Positions 1 through 9,392 of a DNA stretch of 64,000 nucleotides are shown piece by piece. Source of the stretch: Tetragenococcus halophilus subsp. halophilus DSM 20339. GTDB taxonomy: Bacteria > Bacillota > Bacilli > Lactobacillales > Enterococcaceae. The translations under genes were made by a program, and so were the position numbers. The notes under the pieces are model-generated. The model did not search any database. It saw only the letters and a program-made list of their open reading frames with translations, and was not told the DNA's origin. The stretch covers positions 1-64,000 of the forward strand of contig NZ_PXYA01000001.1 in NCBI RefSeq assembly GCF_003841405.1, given 5' to 3'. The number at the start of each line of letters is the position of its first letter. Positions within the stretch are counted from its first letter, which is position 1.

Positions 1-969
1 TTCACGATTTCTTGGATGACAAAGTCAGGTCATCTGTCATAAGGGCTAACCAAGCACTTTGGTTATTCCGATTTTTGACAAAAACGATTTTGACGGGGGT
101 CTTCCCGCTGCTTGGCTGAACAATAATAGAGGAAATGATGGCTTCTTGACAGTATTCCTTTATTGACTTTTGGTAGAGTTCGCTTAATTTATATAAACGT
201 CTTTGATAAAAATATTGGGTCTTGCCATTTTTGCCATACCTAGGGTATGGATGCCTAAATCATGCAAACGATCGATCATTTTAGGAGAGGTAAACCATTT
301 ATCCATTAACACATGACTGGCGTAAACGCCTTGATCAAGGGCTCTTTGCACCATCTCAATGGCCACATCAGGCATAGATCGTTGGGCTTCTTTGAAGCGT
401 TTTGCCCCACTCGTTCTTTGATCACTTTCCGCTTGTTTTTGATTGACTTGGTTTTTGCCTGAAAGCAATCCAAAATCAATAGGAATAAAAGAGTACCCAT
501 CAGAAAAGCCTAAAGTTAGCATGCGATAGCCTTTATAACCTTTTTGTAAAGCATGATCCCAAAGGCGCGCCAAACCAGGCACTTTCTGACTTCGATTTCG
601 ATAGAACGTTGAGTCATCCAAAACAAGCGTACGTAGATGGGTACTTGGATCTGTTAATCGATGGATCTTTTCGATCACAGAAGCACTAAAACGAAGCAGA
701 AAGCTACGCCAATTATTGTGCGGATCGTTCATCAAACGGTAAACGGTATCTTTCTTCATATATTGATCTGCTTCACGTCCGCTGAGGACTTGGTTCAAGG
801 TCTTGCCCTTAAACACTAAACTGAAAAGAAAAGTAAAAATAATGGCGGGAGAATAGCCTTTTTGCTTACAAATAGAGGTTTGTCGTAAACATTTCAGGAC
901 GTTCAGTTCAGAAAAAATTGCGTTCATTTCATTTGGTAATTGATTTTTGATGTTTTTTAAGTGTATCAT
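1..969 (-). pseudogene. IS4-type transposase, frameshifted and partial
   Basis: It encodes the N-terminal part of the transposase seen whole at 26075-27433. The start is at 969 behind an AGGAG site. The reading frame matches the intact copy up to the residues GMAK and then goes out of frame because a run of six T has become five near 230. A second missing base lies near 15. The first catalytic Asp region (LVLDDSTF) and the second (LMDKWFTS) are present. The C-terminal Glu region falls outside the frame and largely outside the window. As written it could not give active transposase, but the indels are all in homopolymers and may be sequencing errors. Confidence 0.8.
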
Positions 970-1129
970 AAGAGCAAGAACTCCTTGTTTTTAGATTTGT
1001 CGTTAAATCCATTATAAAACAAAAGGAGTTCTTTTTGTATCCTTTGAACAAAAGTCAAGCGAACCATTATTTTACTATCAGCGTTGTTCTATCAAAGGAC
1101 ATCATCATTTTGGGTATGCGAAACTTGAG
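1..1129 (-). mobile_element. IS4-type insertion sequence, copy 1 (cut by window start)
   Basis: This is the right-hand 1129 bases of the element that is complete at 26074-27594. I see no substitutions between the two, only three one-base length differences: GG for GGG near 15, five T for six near 230, and GG for GGG near 1098. The element ends at 1129 with TGCGAAACTTGAG, the same terminal inverted repeat as the complete copy. The other end and the target duplication lie outside the window. Confidence 0.9.
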
Positions 1130-1137
1130 TTTATAAT
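1110..1137 (+). promoter_or_regulatory. Possible hybrid promoter at IS end
   Basis: A perfect TATAAT at 1132-1137 sits 3 bases outside the IS end. Sixteen bases upstream, inside the element, is TTGGGT, a weak -35 (three of six). The native -35 of the downstream gene was probably displaced by the IS, so this would be a hybrid promoter. Sequence match only. Confidence 0.3.
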
Positions 1138-1168
1138 AGATTAAACTTTAAAATAAGAGGGAAGTAAA

Positions 1169-1997
1169 ATGATTCAGATTGGCTGTACAAGTTTTAAGGA
1201 GCATACATATTTGACCGGAAAAAAGAAAGTAGTTTATTTGAATACGCTGCTTTTTTCCATTGGTTGAAATGGATACAAGTTTTTATGCCCATTCCTAAGC
1301 AAATTATGTCAAAGAATGGTTAAAACAAGTACCTGAGCGTTTTCAATTTATTATGAAATTACCTAAGGTTTTTACTAAGCATGAGGAGCTTACAGAAGGT
1401 GGATCGTTAAAAGAAATTGCGCAAGAGCTACTAGAAAGTTTAAAACCTATGATTGAGCAAGGAAATTTATTCTGCTTATTAGCGCAATTCCCACCTTATT
1501 TTGATTGTAGGCGCGAAAATGTCGATTATTTAAGGATACTTCGTCAGTTGTTTCCGCAAATGCCGATTGCTATTGAACTGCGTAATAACAGCTGGTATGA
1601 TTCAGCTTTTTTGGCACAGACTAGAGCATTTATGCAAGAACAGAATTTTTCTTTAGTCATCGTTGATGAGCCGAAGAAATTATCGACTACGATTCCTTTT
1701 GATACTTATGTGACCAACTCGTCTTTTGTCTTTTTCCGTTTTCATGGACGTAATGATATCGGGTGGAATGCTACTGGACCAGATGCTAAACGTTTACGTA
1801 CTAATTACCGTTATAGTCAAGAAGAATTAAAAGAACTGCAAGAGGCTGTTGCGTCGGTAAAAGAACAAAGTAAGCAAGTTGCTATTATTTTTAATAATAA
1901 CGCTGGTGGTGACGCAGCGGAAAATGCGTTACAGTTTAAAGACCTGTTACAACTTGATTTTGAGAATTTAAATCCTAGCCAATTAGGCTTGTTTTAA
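1169..1997 (+). pseudogene. DUF72 family protein (YunF/YecE-like), frameshifted
   Basis: ATG at 1169 follows an AGAGGGAAG ribosome site and opens with MIQIGCTSFKEHTYLTG, the typical N-terminus of DUF72 (TIM-barrel) proteins. The frame is then lost and recovered by 1353 (KLPKVFTKHEELTEGG). Four one-base homopolymer changes between about 1216 and 1304 explain it: one missing G after AAAAAA, one missing C in TTTTTTCC, one extra C in GCCC, one missing A in CAAA. Correcting them gives 277 codons with no stop, the normal family length. The family function is unknown. Whether the gene is truly broken depends on whether these indels are real. Confidence 0.8.
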
Positions 1998-2013
1998 GAA
2001 GTCGGTGAAAAAA

Positions 2014-2850
2014 ATGATAAAGGCGATTTTTTTTGATATAGATGGAACGCTTTTGACAAATAAGGGAAGAATTGCTAAAAATACAAAAAAAGCTATTAGC
2101 GCTTTACATAAAAAAGGAATTGTTTGTGGTGTGTCCACTGCTCGTACGCCTAAAAGTGTCGCTCATATTTTAAAAGATTTGCCTTTTGATTTATTTATCG
2201 CTTGTAATGGTCAACTAGTTTATACTAAAGAGCAGATGATTTATGAGCGCGCCTTTGAAGCAGAAGCTTTAGCTGAGATTGTTTCTTATGCAGATCAGCA
2301 TTTTCGTCAAATGATCCTGTGTGGAAAAAATTATTCTGCAGGGAGTTGGACGATGCGTTTTGGCCAATCTCGGCTTTTATTACACTTTATGCGCTTTGTA
2401 CCACATTACTTTCCTATCCGGAAAATGAAGCGTTTTTTACAAAATTATAGTCCTAATCGACGCAAACAAAGGTATAGTAGTCTTGCTATTGTAAAAGAAC
2501 CTATCTATCAGTGTGTCATGCTGAGTCCAGAATATGAGACTGAAAGATTGGCAACAGCTTTACCTCATTGTGATCTTAAACGTTCGAACCCATATTCAGT
2601 TGATCTTGTGCCTAAAGGAAGCTCAAAATTAGCGGGTCTTAAGTTTTTGGTCGAACATTTAAGCATTAAACTGGAAGAAACGATGGTCTTTGGTAACCAT
2701 TTAAATGATATTGAAATTATACAAGGCGCTGGCATGGGCGTTGCGATGGGAAATGCCACGGTAAAGACAAAACAAGCAGCGGATTATGTGACAGCCACAA
2801 ACAACCAAGATGGTATCATTGCTGCTTTGCGCTATTTTAATTTAATTTAA
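2014..2850 (+). CDS. Cof-type HAD superfamily phosphatase
   Basis: A 278-residue protein of the haloacid dehalogenase superfamily, subclass with a type IIB cap. Motif I is FFDIDGTLL near the N-terminus with the nucleophile and general-acid Asp. Motif IV is VFGNHLNDIEII near residue 230. The KGS lysine lies just before it, and MGVAMGNA is the usual Cof ending region. Members dephosphorylate sugar phosphates or nucleotide-derived metabolites in the cytoplasm, and the substrate here cannot be read from sequence. ATG 2014 is preferred over GTG 2005 because family members start directly with MIKAIFFDIDGTL. It follows the DUF72 gene by 16 bases and probably shares its transcript. Confidence 0.85.
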   Translation: MIKAIFFDIDGTLLTNKGRIAKNTKKAISALHKKGIVCGVSTARTPKSVAHILKDLPFDLFIACNGQLVYTKEQMIYERAFEAEALAEIVSYADQHFRQMILCGKNYSAGSWTMRFGQSRLLLHFMRFVPHYFPIRKMKRFLQNYSPNRRKQRYSSLAIVKEPIYQCVMLSPEYETERLATALPHCDLKRSNPYSVDLVPKGSSKLAGLKFLVEHLSIKLEETMVFGNHLNDIEIIQGAGMGVAMGNATVKTKQAADYVTATNNQDGIIAALRYFNLI

Positions 2851-2873
2851 CAAAATAGAAAGGAAGATATTTT

Positions 2874-3377
2874 TTGCAACCATTTGAAATGGCAAAAGAA
2901 TTTCATGCAACTTTTAATCCTGAACAACCTGATGAACCAACTGCCTTTACTAAAAGCAAAGCACTTCATCGGGCAAGTTTTAAAGTAGAAGAAATTGTTG
3001 AATTATTATATGCTGCAAGTCCGAATAATAAGGAAGATTTTTTTGAACTAGTAGATGGTTTACATGAGGCAATTGAACAAGCAAAAGAAAAAGTTTTAAG
3101 TAAACAAAGCGCTGAAATCGATCCGTTAGTCGCACAAACGGATGCTTTAGCAGATATCATGTACTTTACTTATGGTTCTTTTGTATTACTTGGCGTTGAT
3201 CCCCAACCGATAATGGACATCGTTCATCAAGCGAATATGGGCAAAGTATTCCCAGATGGCAAGCCACATTATGATAAAAAGACCAACAAAGTGTTAAAAC
3301 CAGCGAATTGGGAAGCAGACATTGCGCCCGAGGGCAAAATAACAAAAGAACTACAACGGCAAAAAGAAGAAAAGTAA
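2874..3377 (+). CDS. MazG/PRA-PH-like all-alpha NTP pyrophosphohydrolase family protein
   Basis: A 167-residue protein beginning at TTG 2874 behind AAAGGAAG. The central region has the EEIVELLYA ... DALADIMYFTYG pattern of acidic metal-binding helices found in the MazG / phosphoribosyl-ATP pyrophosphohydrolase-like fold. The C-terminal part (ANMGKVFPDGKPHYD) matches a widespread subfamily, often annotated as HAD- or MazG-like phosphoribosyl-ATP pyrophosphohydrolase. A house-cleaning nucleotide pyrophosphatase role is likely from the family, with unknown substrate. It lies 23 bases after the HAD gene, likely co-transcribed. Confidence 0.7.
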   Translation: MQPFEMAKEFHATFNPEQPDEPTAFTKSKALHRASFKVEEIVELLYAASPNNKEDFFELVDGLHEAIEQAKEKVLSKQSAEIDPLVAQTDALADIMYFTYGSFVLLGVDPQPIMDIVHQANMGKVFPDGKPHYDKKTNKVLKPANWEADIAPEGKITKELQRQKEEK

Positions 3378-3390
3378 AAAATGCTTTACT

Positions 3391-3430
3391 GAAAAAATTC
3401 TCCTGATAAACAGTTCAGAAGGATTTTTCC
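3391..3430. terminator. Probable bidirectional terminator
   Basis: An imperfect hairpin pairs GAAAAAATTCTCCTG with CAGAAGGATTTTTC, with an A-tract on the left and a T-tract on the right. It lies between the convergent MazG-like and DUF2188 genes and could serve both. Confidence 0.5.
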
Positions 3431-3452
3431 ATTTTATAAATGCGGTGAGTGA

Positions 3453-3903
3453 TTATTTAGAGAAGTCACGTGTTTCTTGGAGATCACCATTTTCTTTATA
3501 AATTTCCAAGCTGGTTTCTTTATTCTGAGCGATATATTTTGCTCGTTCAATGGCTTCTTCTTTAGTGTCATAAGTTTCGCTTGCTTTTTTAGCACCTTTT
3601 GATATGACTTGCCATTGTTTGTCTGAGTAATTTACTTTAACATCTGCATCTAATAATTTTCCGCTTCTTTTTGAACCCGCATGAGAATCACTTTTTTGGG
3701 TGGCTTTTCTTGACGAAAGGATTCTTTTTCTTCTGAACTTGCATTGTCGTACCATTGTTGTGCTTGTTTTGTAGCGATTGGAATCGCACGACCTTCTGGA
3801 TAACCATCTTGTAGTAAAGCATTAGCTATATCGATGGCTTTTTACGAACTAATGAATCTAAGTTTTTCATCGTACTTGGATAATCATTCATATCCCAAAC
3901 CAT
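3453..3903 (-). pseudogene. DUF2188 domain protein, two frameshifts
   Basis: ATG at 3903 opens with MVWDMNDYPSTMKNLDSLVR, then KKAIDIANALLQDGYPEGRA continues in another frame after one missing A in a run near 3838. A second missing A in the run near 3693 separates QEKPPKK from SDSHAGSKRS. With both restored the gene has 151 codons and no stop. The C-terminal part (VNYSDKQWQVISKGAKKAS ... YDTKEEAIERAKYIA) is a clear DUF2188 domain, a small fold of unknown function. The N-terminal half resembles the YdaT-type extension. Real pseudogene versus read error cannot be decided here. Confidence 0.75.
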
Positions 3904-4045
3904 TTAACATCCGCTCCTTTCTTACTTTTATTATAAATAAATTTTTTATTTTTTGAAAAGAATACGGTTTCTTTTCTTTGTAAAAATCACTATAGAGGCT
4001 TAATTTTAGATAAGTTAGAAAATAGAAAATTTTTTGAAAATTTAA

Positions 4046-4074
4046 TTGCAAAACAATAACAGTTTTTGTACAAT
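4046..4074 (+). promoter_or_regulatory. Promoter of the peptide-binding lipoprotein gene
   Basis: TTGCAA (4046-4051) and TACAAT (4069-4074) are separated by 17 bases, and the start codon follows at 4121 with AAGGAG in front. Confidence 0.65.
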
Positions 4075-4120
4075 GTTATTCATATCAAGGAGTTCAATTT
4101 ATATAAGAAGGAGTGTTTGA

Positions 4121-5762
4121 ATGAAAAAGAAAAAGTTGTTTGGGCTTATGTTGGTTAGTACGGTACTGCTAACTGCTTGTACCACAGGGGATACAGCAGA
4201 AAGCAGTGAAGCAGAGAGTGAGTCACAAGAATTTAATTTGTCGGTCGTACAAGAAATGCCTTCTGCTGATTTATCATTAGCAATGGATACAATTAGTTTT
4301 ACAGCGCTTAATAACGTTTACGAAGGGATTTATCGTTTAGACGAAAATAATGAACCACAACCAGCTGGCGCCGCTGAAATGGCTGAGATTTCAGAAGATG
4401 GTTTGACTTACAATATAAAACTTAGAGAAGACGCCAAATGGTCTAATGGGGATCCAGTGACAGCCGATGACTATGTTTACGGTTGGCAACGCACTGTAGA
4501 CCCGGAAACAGCTTCAGAATATGCCTACCTTTATGGTTACGTTGAAAATGGAGACGATATTATTGAAGGAGATAAGGATCCTTCAGAATTGGGGATTACA
4601 GCGGTAAATGATTATGAATTGGAAATCAAATTAGATACGCCAACGCCATTTTTTGATAATTTATTAGCCTTTGCTTCCTTTTCCCACAACCACAAGAAAT
4701 TGTTGAAGAAAAAGGGGAAGATTATGCCAAAACAGGTGATGACTCAGTTTATAATGGACCGTTTACTTTAACTGAGTTTGAAGGAGCGGGTTCTGATACT
4801 GAGTGGAGTTATACAGCCAATGATGAGTATTGGGATAAAGATAGTGTCAATCTAGATAAAATCAATGTTTCAGTTGTGAAAGAATCTTCAACAGGTTTGA
4901 ATTTATTCCGTGATGGACAAACAGATGATGTCGTTCTTACCGGAGAGTTGGCGCAACAAAATGCAAATGATCCAGAATATCAATCTGTGAAAGAGGCACG
5001 TACATCTTATGTTGAATTAAACCAAGAGGATGAAGACTCCCCATTTAGAAATAAAAACCTTCGTTTGGCCTTGTCTTATGCTATTGACCGCGAATCTTTA
5101 GTAGAACAAGTCCTGGGTGATGGTTCTGTCGCTTCGACAAACTTACTTCCAGAAGAAACTGGAAAAGATCCAGATACTGATGAAGATTTTACCGAAGTTT
5201 CGGACTCTACGCTAGAATATGATCCAGAAAAAGCGCAAGAGCATTGGGAAAAAGCTAAAGAAGAACTAGATATCGATTCATTAGAATTTGACTTGTTAGC
5301 TGAGGATACAGATTCTACCAAAAGAGTAGGTGAATATATTCAAGGTGCTTGGGAAGAGTTAGATGGTATGAATGTTAATTCAACGACGGTGCCATTTACT
5401 GTTCGTATCGATCGTTCTACTGAAGGAGATTTCGATGCTGTTGTTGGCGGCTGGGAGCTGATTACGCAGATCCTAGCAGTTTTACTGATTTATTTGAATC
5501 AGGAAATTCATATAACTTTGGTAAATGGAGTAATGATGAATATGATAAATTAGTTGAAGACTCAGCAACAACTCACGTAAACGATCCTGAAGAACGTTTC
5601 CAAGACTTGCTTGACGCTGAAAAAGTGATCAATGAAGAGATGGGTGTTATTCCAGTTTATCAAAAAGCAGAAGGACATATGGTTTCTGATAAAGTAAAAG
5701 GTATTGTGTCTCATAGTGCCGGTGCCAAATATGATTATAAATGGGTATCGATAGAAGAATAA
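4121..5762 (+). pseudogene. OppA-type oligopeptide-binding lipoprotein, two frameshifts
   Basis: The start MKKKKLFGLMLVSTVLLTAC is a lipoprotein signal with lipobox LLTAC, so the product would be anchored outside the membrane and feed peptides to an Opp-type ABC importer. No permease or ATPase genes are adjacent. The reading frame breaks at two homopolymers. CCTTTTCCC near 4680 needs one more T (giving SFFPQPQEIVEEKG). TGGGA near 5455 needs one more G (giving GGWGADYADP, the usual SBP family 5 motif). With both fixed the gene is exactly 548 codons, the normal length. The TAA stop at 5760-5762 touches the 3' end of the group II intron. It may be functional in the living strain if the indels are artefacts. 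Confidence 0.85.
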
Positions 5763-5847
5763 TAGGGTAGAGGGGAAATAAGATTTCCGCCCCTCCCGTC
5801 GCACCGTACGTACGGTTCTCGTATACGGCGCTCCATTTGTATTGTTT

Positions 5848-7146
5848 TCACGCTTGATTAAGATAGTAATTTAAAGGATTGACCAATCCAGGTCGATCCT
5901 TTTTCTTTATGGCTAAAACTTTCGGACTTAGGGTAAAATTGACGACGTCCATGCCGCATTTCCTATACCAACCTAACCTCGAATTTGCCACCTTATAAAT
6001 GTTCTCTTTCGTGAAGTGACACTTGAATAATCGGTTTAATTGTTGTAGGTTCGTATAGATTCGTTGTGGCAGTTTCCATTGCTTTATGATGATCACTCGG
6101 ACTTTATGTCGTATCCATTGCCCAAATTTTGCTAGATAGGTTTTCATACGCCCGATACGGTAGTAATTGATCCACCCTCTTATCGTTTGGTTTAGTTTCG
6201 TAAATGTCACCGCTAAAGGTCGCGACACCGCCTGTTTTCTTTTAAGGATGGCTTTGGTTTTGTCATAGAGCTTTGTTTTACTGACTTTGCTCGGTTTACA
6301 TTGCCACCCCTTTTGGTTCTTCCAGAAGGTAAAGCCTAAAAATTGACTCTGTGTTGGTCGTACAACCTTGGTTTTTGTAACGTTCACTCGTAAGAAAAGC
6401 TTTCTTTCAATCCAACTCGTAATGGATTTCATTACACGATTGGCTGCCCGCTCACTTTTGACAAAGATATCCGTATCATCCGCGTAACGAACAAAATGCA
6501 GTCCTCTTGCTTCTAGCTCTTTATCCAATTTATTCAAGTAAATATTCGCTAAAATGGGACTTAAAGGGCCGCCTTGCGGAACGCCTGTTTCATTCGGACG
6601 AACAAAGCCATTTTCCATAATCCCTGCTTTTAAGAAAACACGTATTAAGTGAAGCGTTTCTCTATCTTTGACCCGTTCTCTAAGGGTCGAGATTAATTTA
6701 TCATGATGAACCGTATCAAAATATTTCTCAATGTCCATATCAATGAGCCATTCATAACCTTCATTCAAGTAATCAAGAACTTTTTCAATCGCTTGATGTG
6801 CACTTCGATTGGGACGAAAACCATAACTGCTTTCACTGAAGTGAACATCGAAAATGCGACTCAGCTGTTGCGCGGTTGCTTGTTGTACCACACGGTCCAC
6901 GACACTTGGAATCCCTAAAGGTCTTTGTTTTCCATCGGGCTTAGGGATATAAACTCGTTTGACTGTTTTCGGACGGTAAGTCATCGATCGAATCTCTTGA
7001 ACAAGGGAATGTCCGTGTTGATAGAAATAATGGTCAAGTTCGTCGACTGTCATTTTATCAACACCCGGAGCGCCTTTATTCTTTTTGACCTGCTCGATGG
7101 CTTGTCTCATGTTTTGCTGGCTCGTGATCTTTTCAATGAATCTCAT
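5848..7146 (-). CDS. ltrA: Group II intron reverse transcriptase/maturase
   Basis: A 432-residue intron-encoded protein starting at 7146 behind GAGGAGGAAC. RT blocks are clear: PKPDGKQRPLGIP near 69-80, YGFRPNRSAHQAI near 108-120, the first catalytic Asp in DMDIEKYFD near 137-144, GVPQGGPLSPILANIYL near 188-204 and the catalytic YADD at 221-224. The maturase (X) domain follows (LNQTIRGWINYYRIGRMKTYL). There is no HNH endonuclease domain at the C-terminus, as expected for class C introns, which insert at DNA hairpins rather than by cutting the second strand. It splices the intron RNA and copies it during retrohoming. It appears intact. Confidence 0.93.
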   Translation of the reverse strand: MRFIEKITSQQNMRQAIEQVKKNKGAPGVDKMTVDELDHYFYQHGHSLVQEIRSMTYRPKTVKRVYIPKPDGKQRPLGIPSVVDRVVQQATAQQLSRIFDVHFSESSYGFRPNRSAHQAIEKVLDYLNEGYEWLIDMDIEKYFDTVHHDKLISTLRERVKDRETLHLIRVFLKAGIMENGFVRPNETGVPQGGPLSPILANIYLNKLDKELEARGLHFVRYADDTDIFVKSERAANRVMKSITSWIERKLFLRVNVTKTKVVRPTQSQFLGFTFWKNQKGWQCKPSKVSKTKLYDKTKAILKRKQAVSRPLAVTFTKLNQTIRGWINYYRIGRMKTYLAKFGQWIRHKVRVIIIKQWKLPQRIYTNLQQLNRLFKCHFTKENIYKVANSRLGWYRKCGMDVVNFTLSPKVLAIKKKDRPGLVNPLNYYLNQA

Positions 7147-7649
7147 GCGCTGTTCCTCCTCTAGGTGTAGATGGATCCAAGATCGTCCTCACTACTTTTC
7201 CCATCGATAGTTACGTTCTACCGTTCTAGGGTATCCTCGTTTCCGGACTGCTTGGATATTTTCTTCTAGCGATTCACACTATACAAACATTCAGCCCTTC
7301 ACTACATGTAATATCATAGCTACTATGGCCTCGGCTGACTTCTTACGACAAACCTTTTTCGACCGTTCGCAAACGTCCGTAAGATCTCCCAGGGTAAGAC
7401 ACTTATCTTTCTCTCCACAACCTCTTGATTTACTGTCTTGGTTTTACGTTTACCTTTTGGACTTCGGCTTGATATGCAGCCTTATCCACCATTTAGCCTC
7501 ATCAAGTTCCTGTGCGTAGGTTCAAGAGATTTGCGCCACCACTTCCTTCACCCCATCATCGCTGATTTCGGCTTGTGGCTCGCTACACTTGGCGGTAACT
7601 ACCCGTGACTAGACTTTCACTAGCTAGATAAATGCCATGCCTGGCACAC
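7147..7649 (-). ncRNA. Group II intron RNA, 5' domains (I-IV)
   Basis: About 500 bases between the intron 5' end and the maturase start contain no gene. They should form ribozyme domains I to IV, including the exon-binding sites. I could not fold them by eye, so this is assigned from position relative to the GTGTG 5' end and the ORF. Open frames here on the other strand are accidental. Confidence 0.7.
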
Positions 7650-7654
7650 ATAAT

Positions 7655-7683
7655 AAAAACCGGCTGAATTTCAGTCGGTTTTT
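7655..7683. terminator. Bidirectional terminator used as intron target
   Basis: AAAAACCGGCTGAA pairs with TTTCAGTCGGTTTTT, with A-tract and T-tract flanks that would work in both directions. It would end aspartokinase transcripts on the minus strand. Before the intron entered it lay directly after the stop codon of the convergent peptide-binding protein gene and would have ended that transcript too. Confidence 0.85.
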
Positions 7684-7738
7684 GCTTTATAGTAAATTTT
7701 TTATTCTTATGATCCTTATTGGATGACGGATAATATTC

Positions 7739-9089
7739 TTACTCAAAAAAGGTATAATACAATGTTCGGATAGCATCTTGCTCGCGTTCTTTATGGATAC
7801 CAAATATAATACTCACCTCAGAAGCTCCTTGACTGATCATTTCAATGTTGATCTTTTTTCTAGCCAAAGCTGCCGTACTTTCAGACATACTTCCGATTCT
7901 TTGTTTCATGCCTTCACCGACGATCATAACCATAGAAAGATCATGAATAACACGAAGTTCATCAGGATCAATAACATATGCGATCTTTCGTAATAAGTCT
8001 TCCTCTAATTGAGGGGTCAATTGATTCGCCCGTAAAATAATGGAAATATCATCAATTCCTGAAGGCATATGTTCGTAATTTAAATTAAATTCCTTAAAAA
8101 TTTCTAACACTTTTAATGTAAAACCAACTTCCCGGTTCATCAGGTATTTATTAAGATAGATCATACTAAAACCATCATCACTTGTGATACCGACGACCGG
8201 TTGTTCCTTATTTTCGCGCTCATTAGTTATTAGTGTTCCCGGATGTGCTGGATTATTTGTATTTTTGATAACCACTGGGATTTTCGCGCGATAAGACGGC
8301 ATTAATGCTTCATCATGGAAAACCGAAAAACCGCCATAAGACAACTCTCGCATTTCTCGATAAGTAATTTCACGAATGGGTTCTGGATGGTGAATATAAC
8401 CCGGATGTGCTGCAAAAATACCATTGACATCAGTAAAATTTTCATACAAATCCACATTCATTGCTGAAGCGACGATCGCCCCAGTAATATCTGAACCCCC
8501 CCGAGAGAAGGTACAAATTTCGCCTTTTTCCGTATAACCAAAAAAAGCCAGGAATCACTAAGACTTCTGAACTGTTACGCCAATTTTTCATCGCTGGATA
8601 AGCTTTTGATAAAATACGCGCATTTAAAGGTTCGTCTGATACAAAAATTCCCAATTCTTGAGGATTAATATAACGGGCATCGACACCTTCTGCTTGTAAA
8701 ACACCAGCCACAAGTTTGGCGTTATTATTTTCTCCATTTGATAAAATTTCATCAAAAAAATGAGGATTATCTGCCGTCGGTAAATTTTTTAAACTTTCCA
8801 AAGACTGATAGATTTCAGTTAAAATACTTTTTTCGATTTGAAACTCTCGACTGATTTCTTCATAGCGTGCAAAAATTTTAGTGATTAAATCATCTGTTGC
8901 TTCATTGTTAATTCTTTTTTGATAAAGTTCAACCAGCAAATCAGTTACTTTTTGATCTGTTGCATATCTTTTTCCAGGTGCAGAAACCACCACAAAGCGT
9001 CGAGTATTATCTGACTTGATAATTTCTGCGACTTTTTTTAATTGTGTTGCGTTCGCTAAAGAACTACCGCCGAATTTTGCTGTTTTCAT
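7739..9089 (-). pseudogene. Aspartate kinase, one frameshift
   Basis: The start MKTAKFGGSSLANATQLKKV at 9089 is the classical aspartokinase N-terminus (KFGGSSLA binds ATP and Asp). The enzyme phosphorylates aspartate, the first step to lysine, threonine and methionine. The two parts overlap in different frames. A run of seven A at about 8541-8547 (T on the coding strand) should be six, giving IPGFFGYTEKGEICTFSRGG and then SAMNVDLYENFTDVNGIFAAHP. With that fixed it is 450 codons, the normal length of Firmicute monofunctional enzymes. C-terminal tandem ACT domains are present (GEGMKQRIGSMSESTAALA). No other lysine, threonine or methionine pathway genes are nearby. The lesion is in a homopolymer, so may be an error. 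Confidence 0.85.
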
Positions 9090-9392
9090 AAATTATCTCC
9101 GCCTGACTCATTCAAAAACTTTTTTAATAGCGTACCTTTAAATGGATTATAAATCAAGGGCTGTAGTATAGATCTCTTAAAAAAGAAACAAATAATTGAA
9201 AAAATTGGCACAATAAAGTATCATTTTTTTAAGGATTCATAGTGATTGGCAACTGTCTTTATGCTATAATCAAAGCTAGATGTCTTTTCTTTAGAAAAGA
9301 ATGAATCTCTATGGGATGTAATGATCAAGTAAATAAAATCATCTGTCTTTTATTACAGATTGATGGATAGGATCAAAAATGGAGGCAGCTAA
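9090..9392. other. Divergent intergenic region aspartokinase / ezrA
   Basis: About 300 bases between the divergent starts. An extended -10 promoter for ezrA is visible. I looked for a lysine riboswitch in front of aspartokinase and did not recognise one. Confidence 0.5.
9262..9270 (+). promoter_or_regulatory. Extended -10 promoter of ezrA
   Basis: TGCTATAAT at 9262-9270 is a perfect TGnTATAAT element with no good -35. It predicts an ezrA leader of about 115 bases. Confidence 0.55.

Larger units (their letters stand above)
5762..7649 (-). mobile_element. Group IIC intron
   Basis: The intron runs on the minus strand from GTGTGCC (5' end at about 7649) to CTACCCTAT (3' end at about 5762), roughly 1888 bases. 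These match the group II boundary rules GUGYG and AY. Positions 5797-5838 read on the minus strand give a domain V-like hairpin (GGAGCGCCGTA ... TACGGTGC), and 5762-5795 a domain VI-like GGGGCGGAAAT...ATTTCCCC stem. The 5' exon ends with a rho-independent terminator hairpin (7655-7683), the hallmark target of class C introns. Ends are accurate to about two bases. The ORF inside encodes reverse transcriptase/maturase. Confidence 0.85.

Noticed and set aside
306-500. Minus-strand open frame inside IS copy 1 (also at 26770-26964)
   Set aside because: Alternative frame of the transposase gene, present in both copies only because the DNA is identical.
6703-7519. Plus-strand open frames in the group II intron
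   Set aside because: They are antisense to the maturase gene and ribozyme domains and have no ribosome sites.
9090-9260. Possible lysine riboswitch in front of aspartokinase
   Set aside because: The region is only about 170 bases and I could not find the conserved core motifs or a terminator near the start codon.
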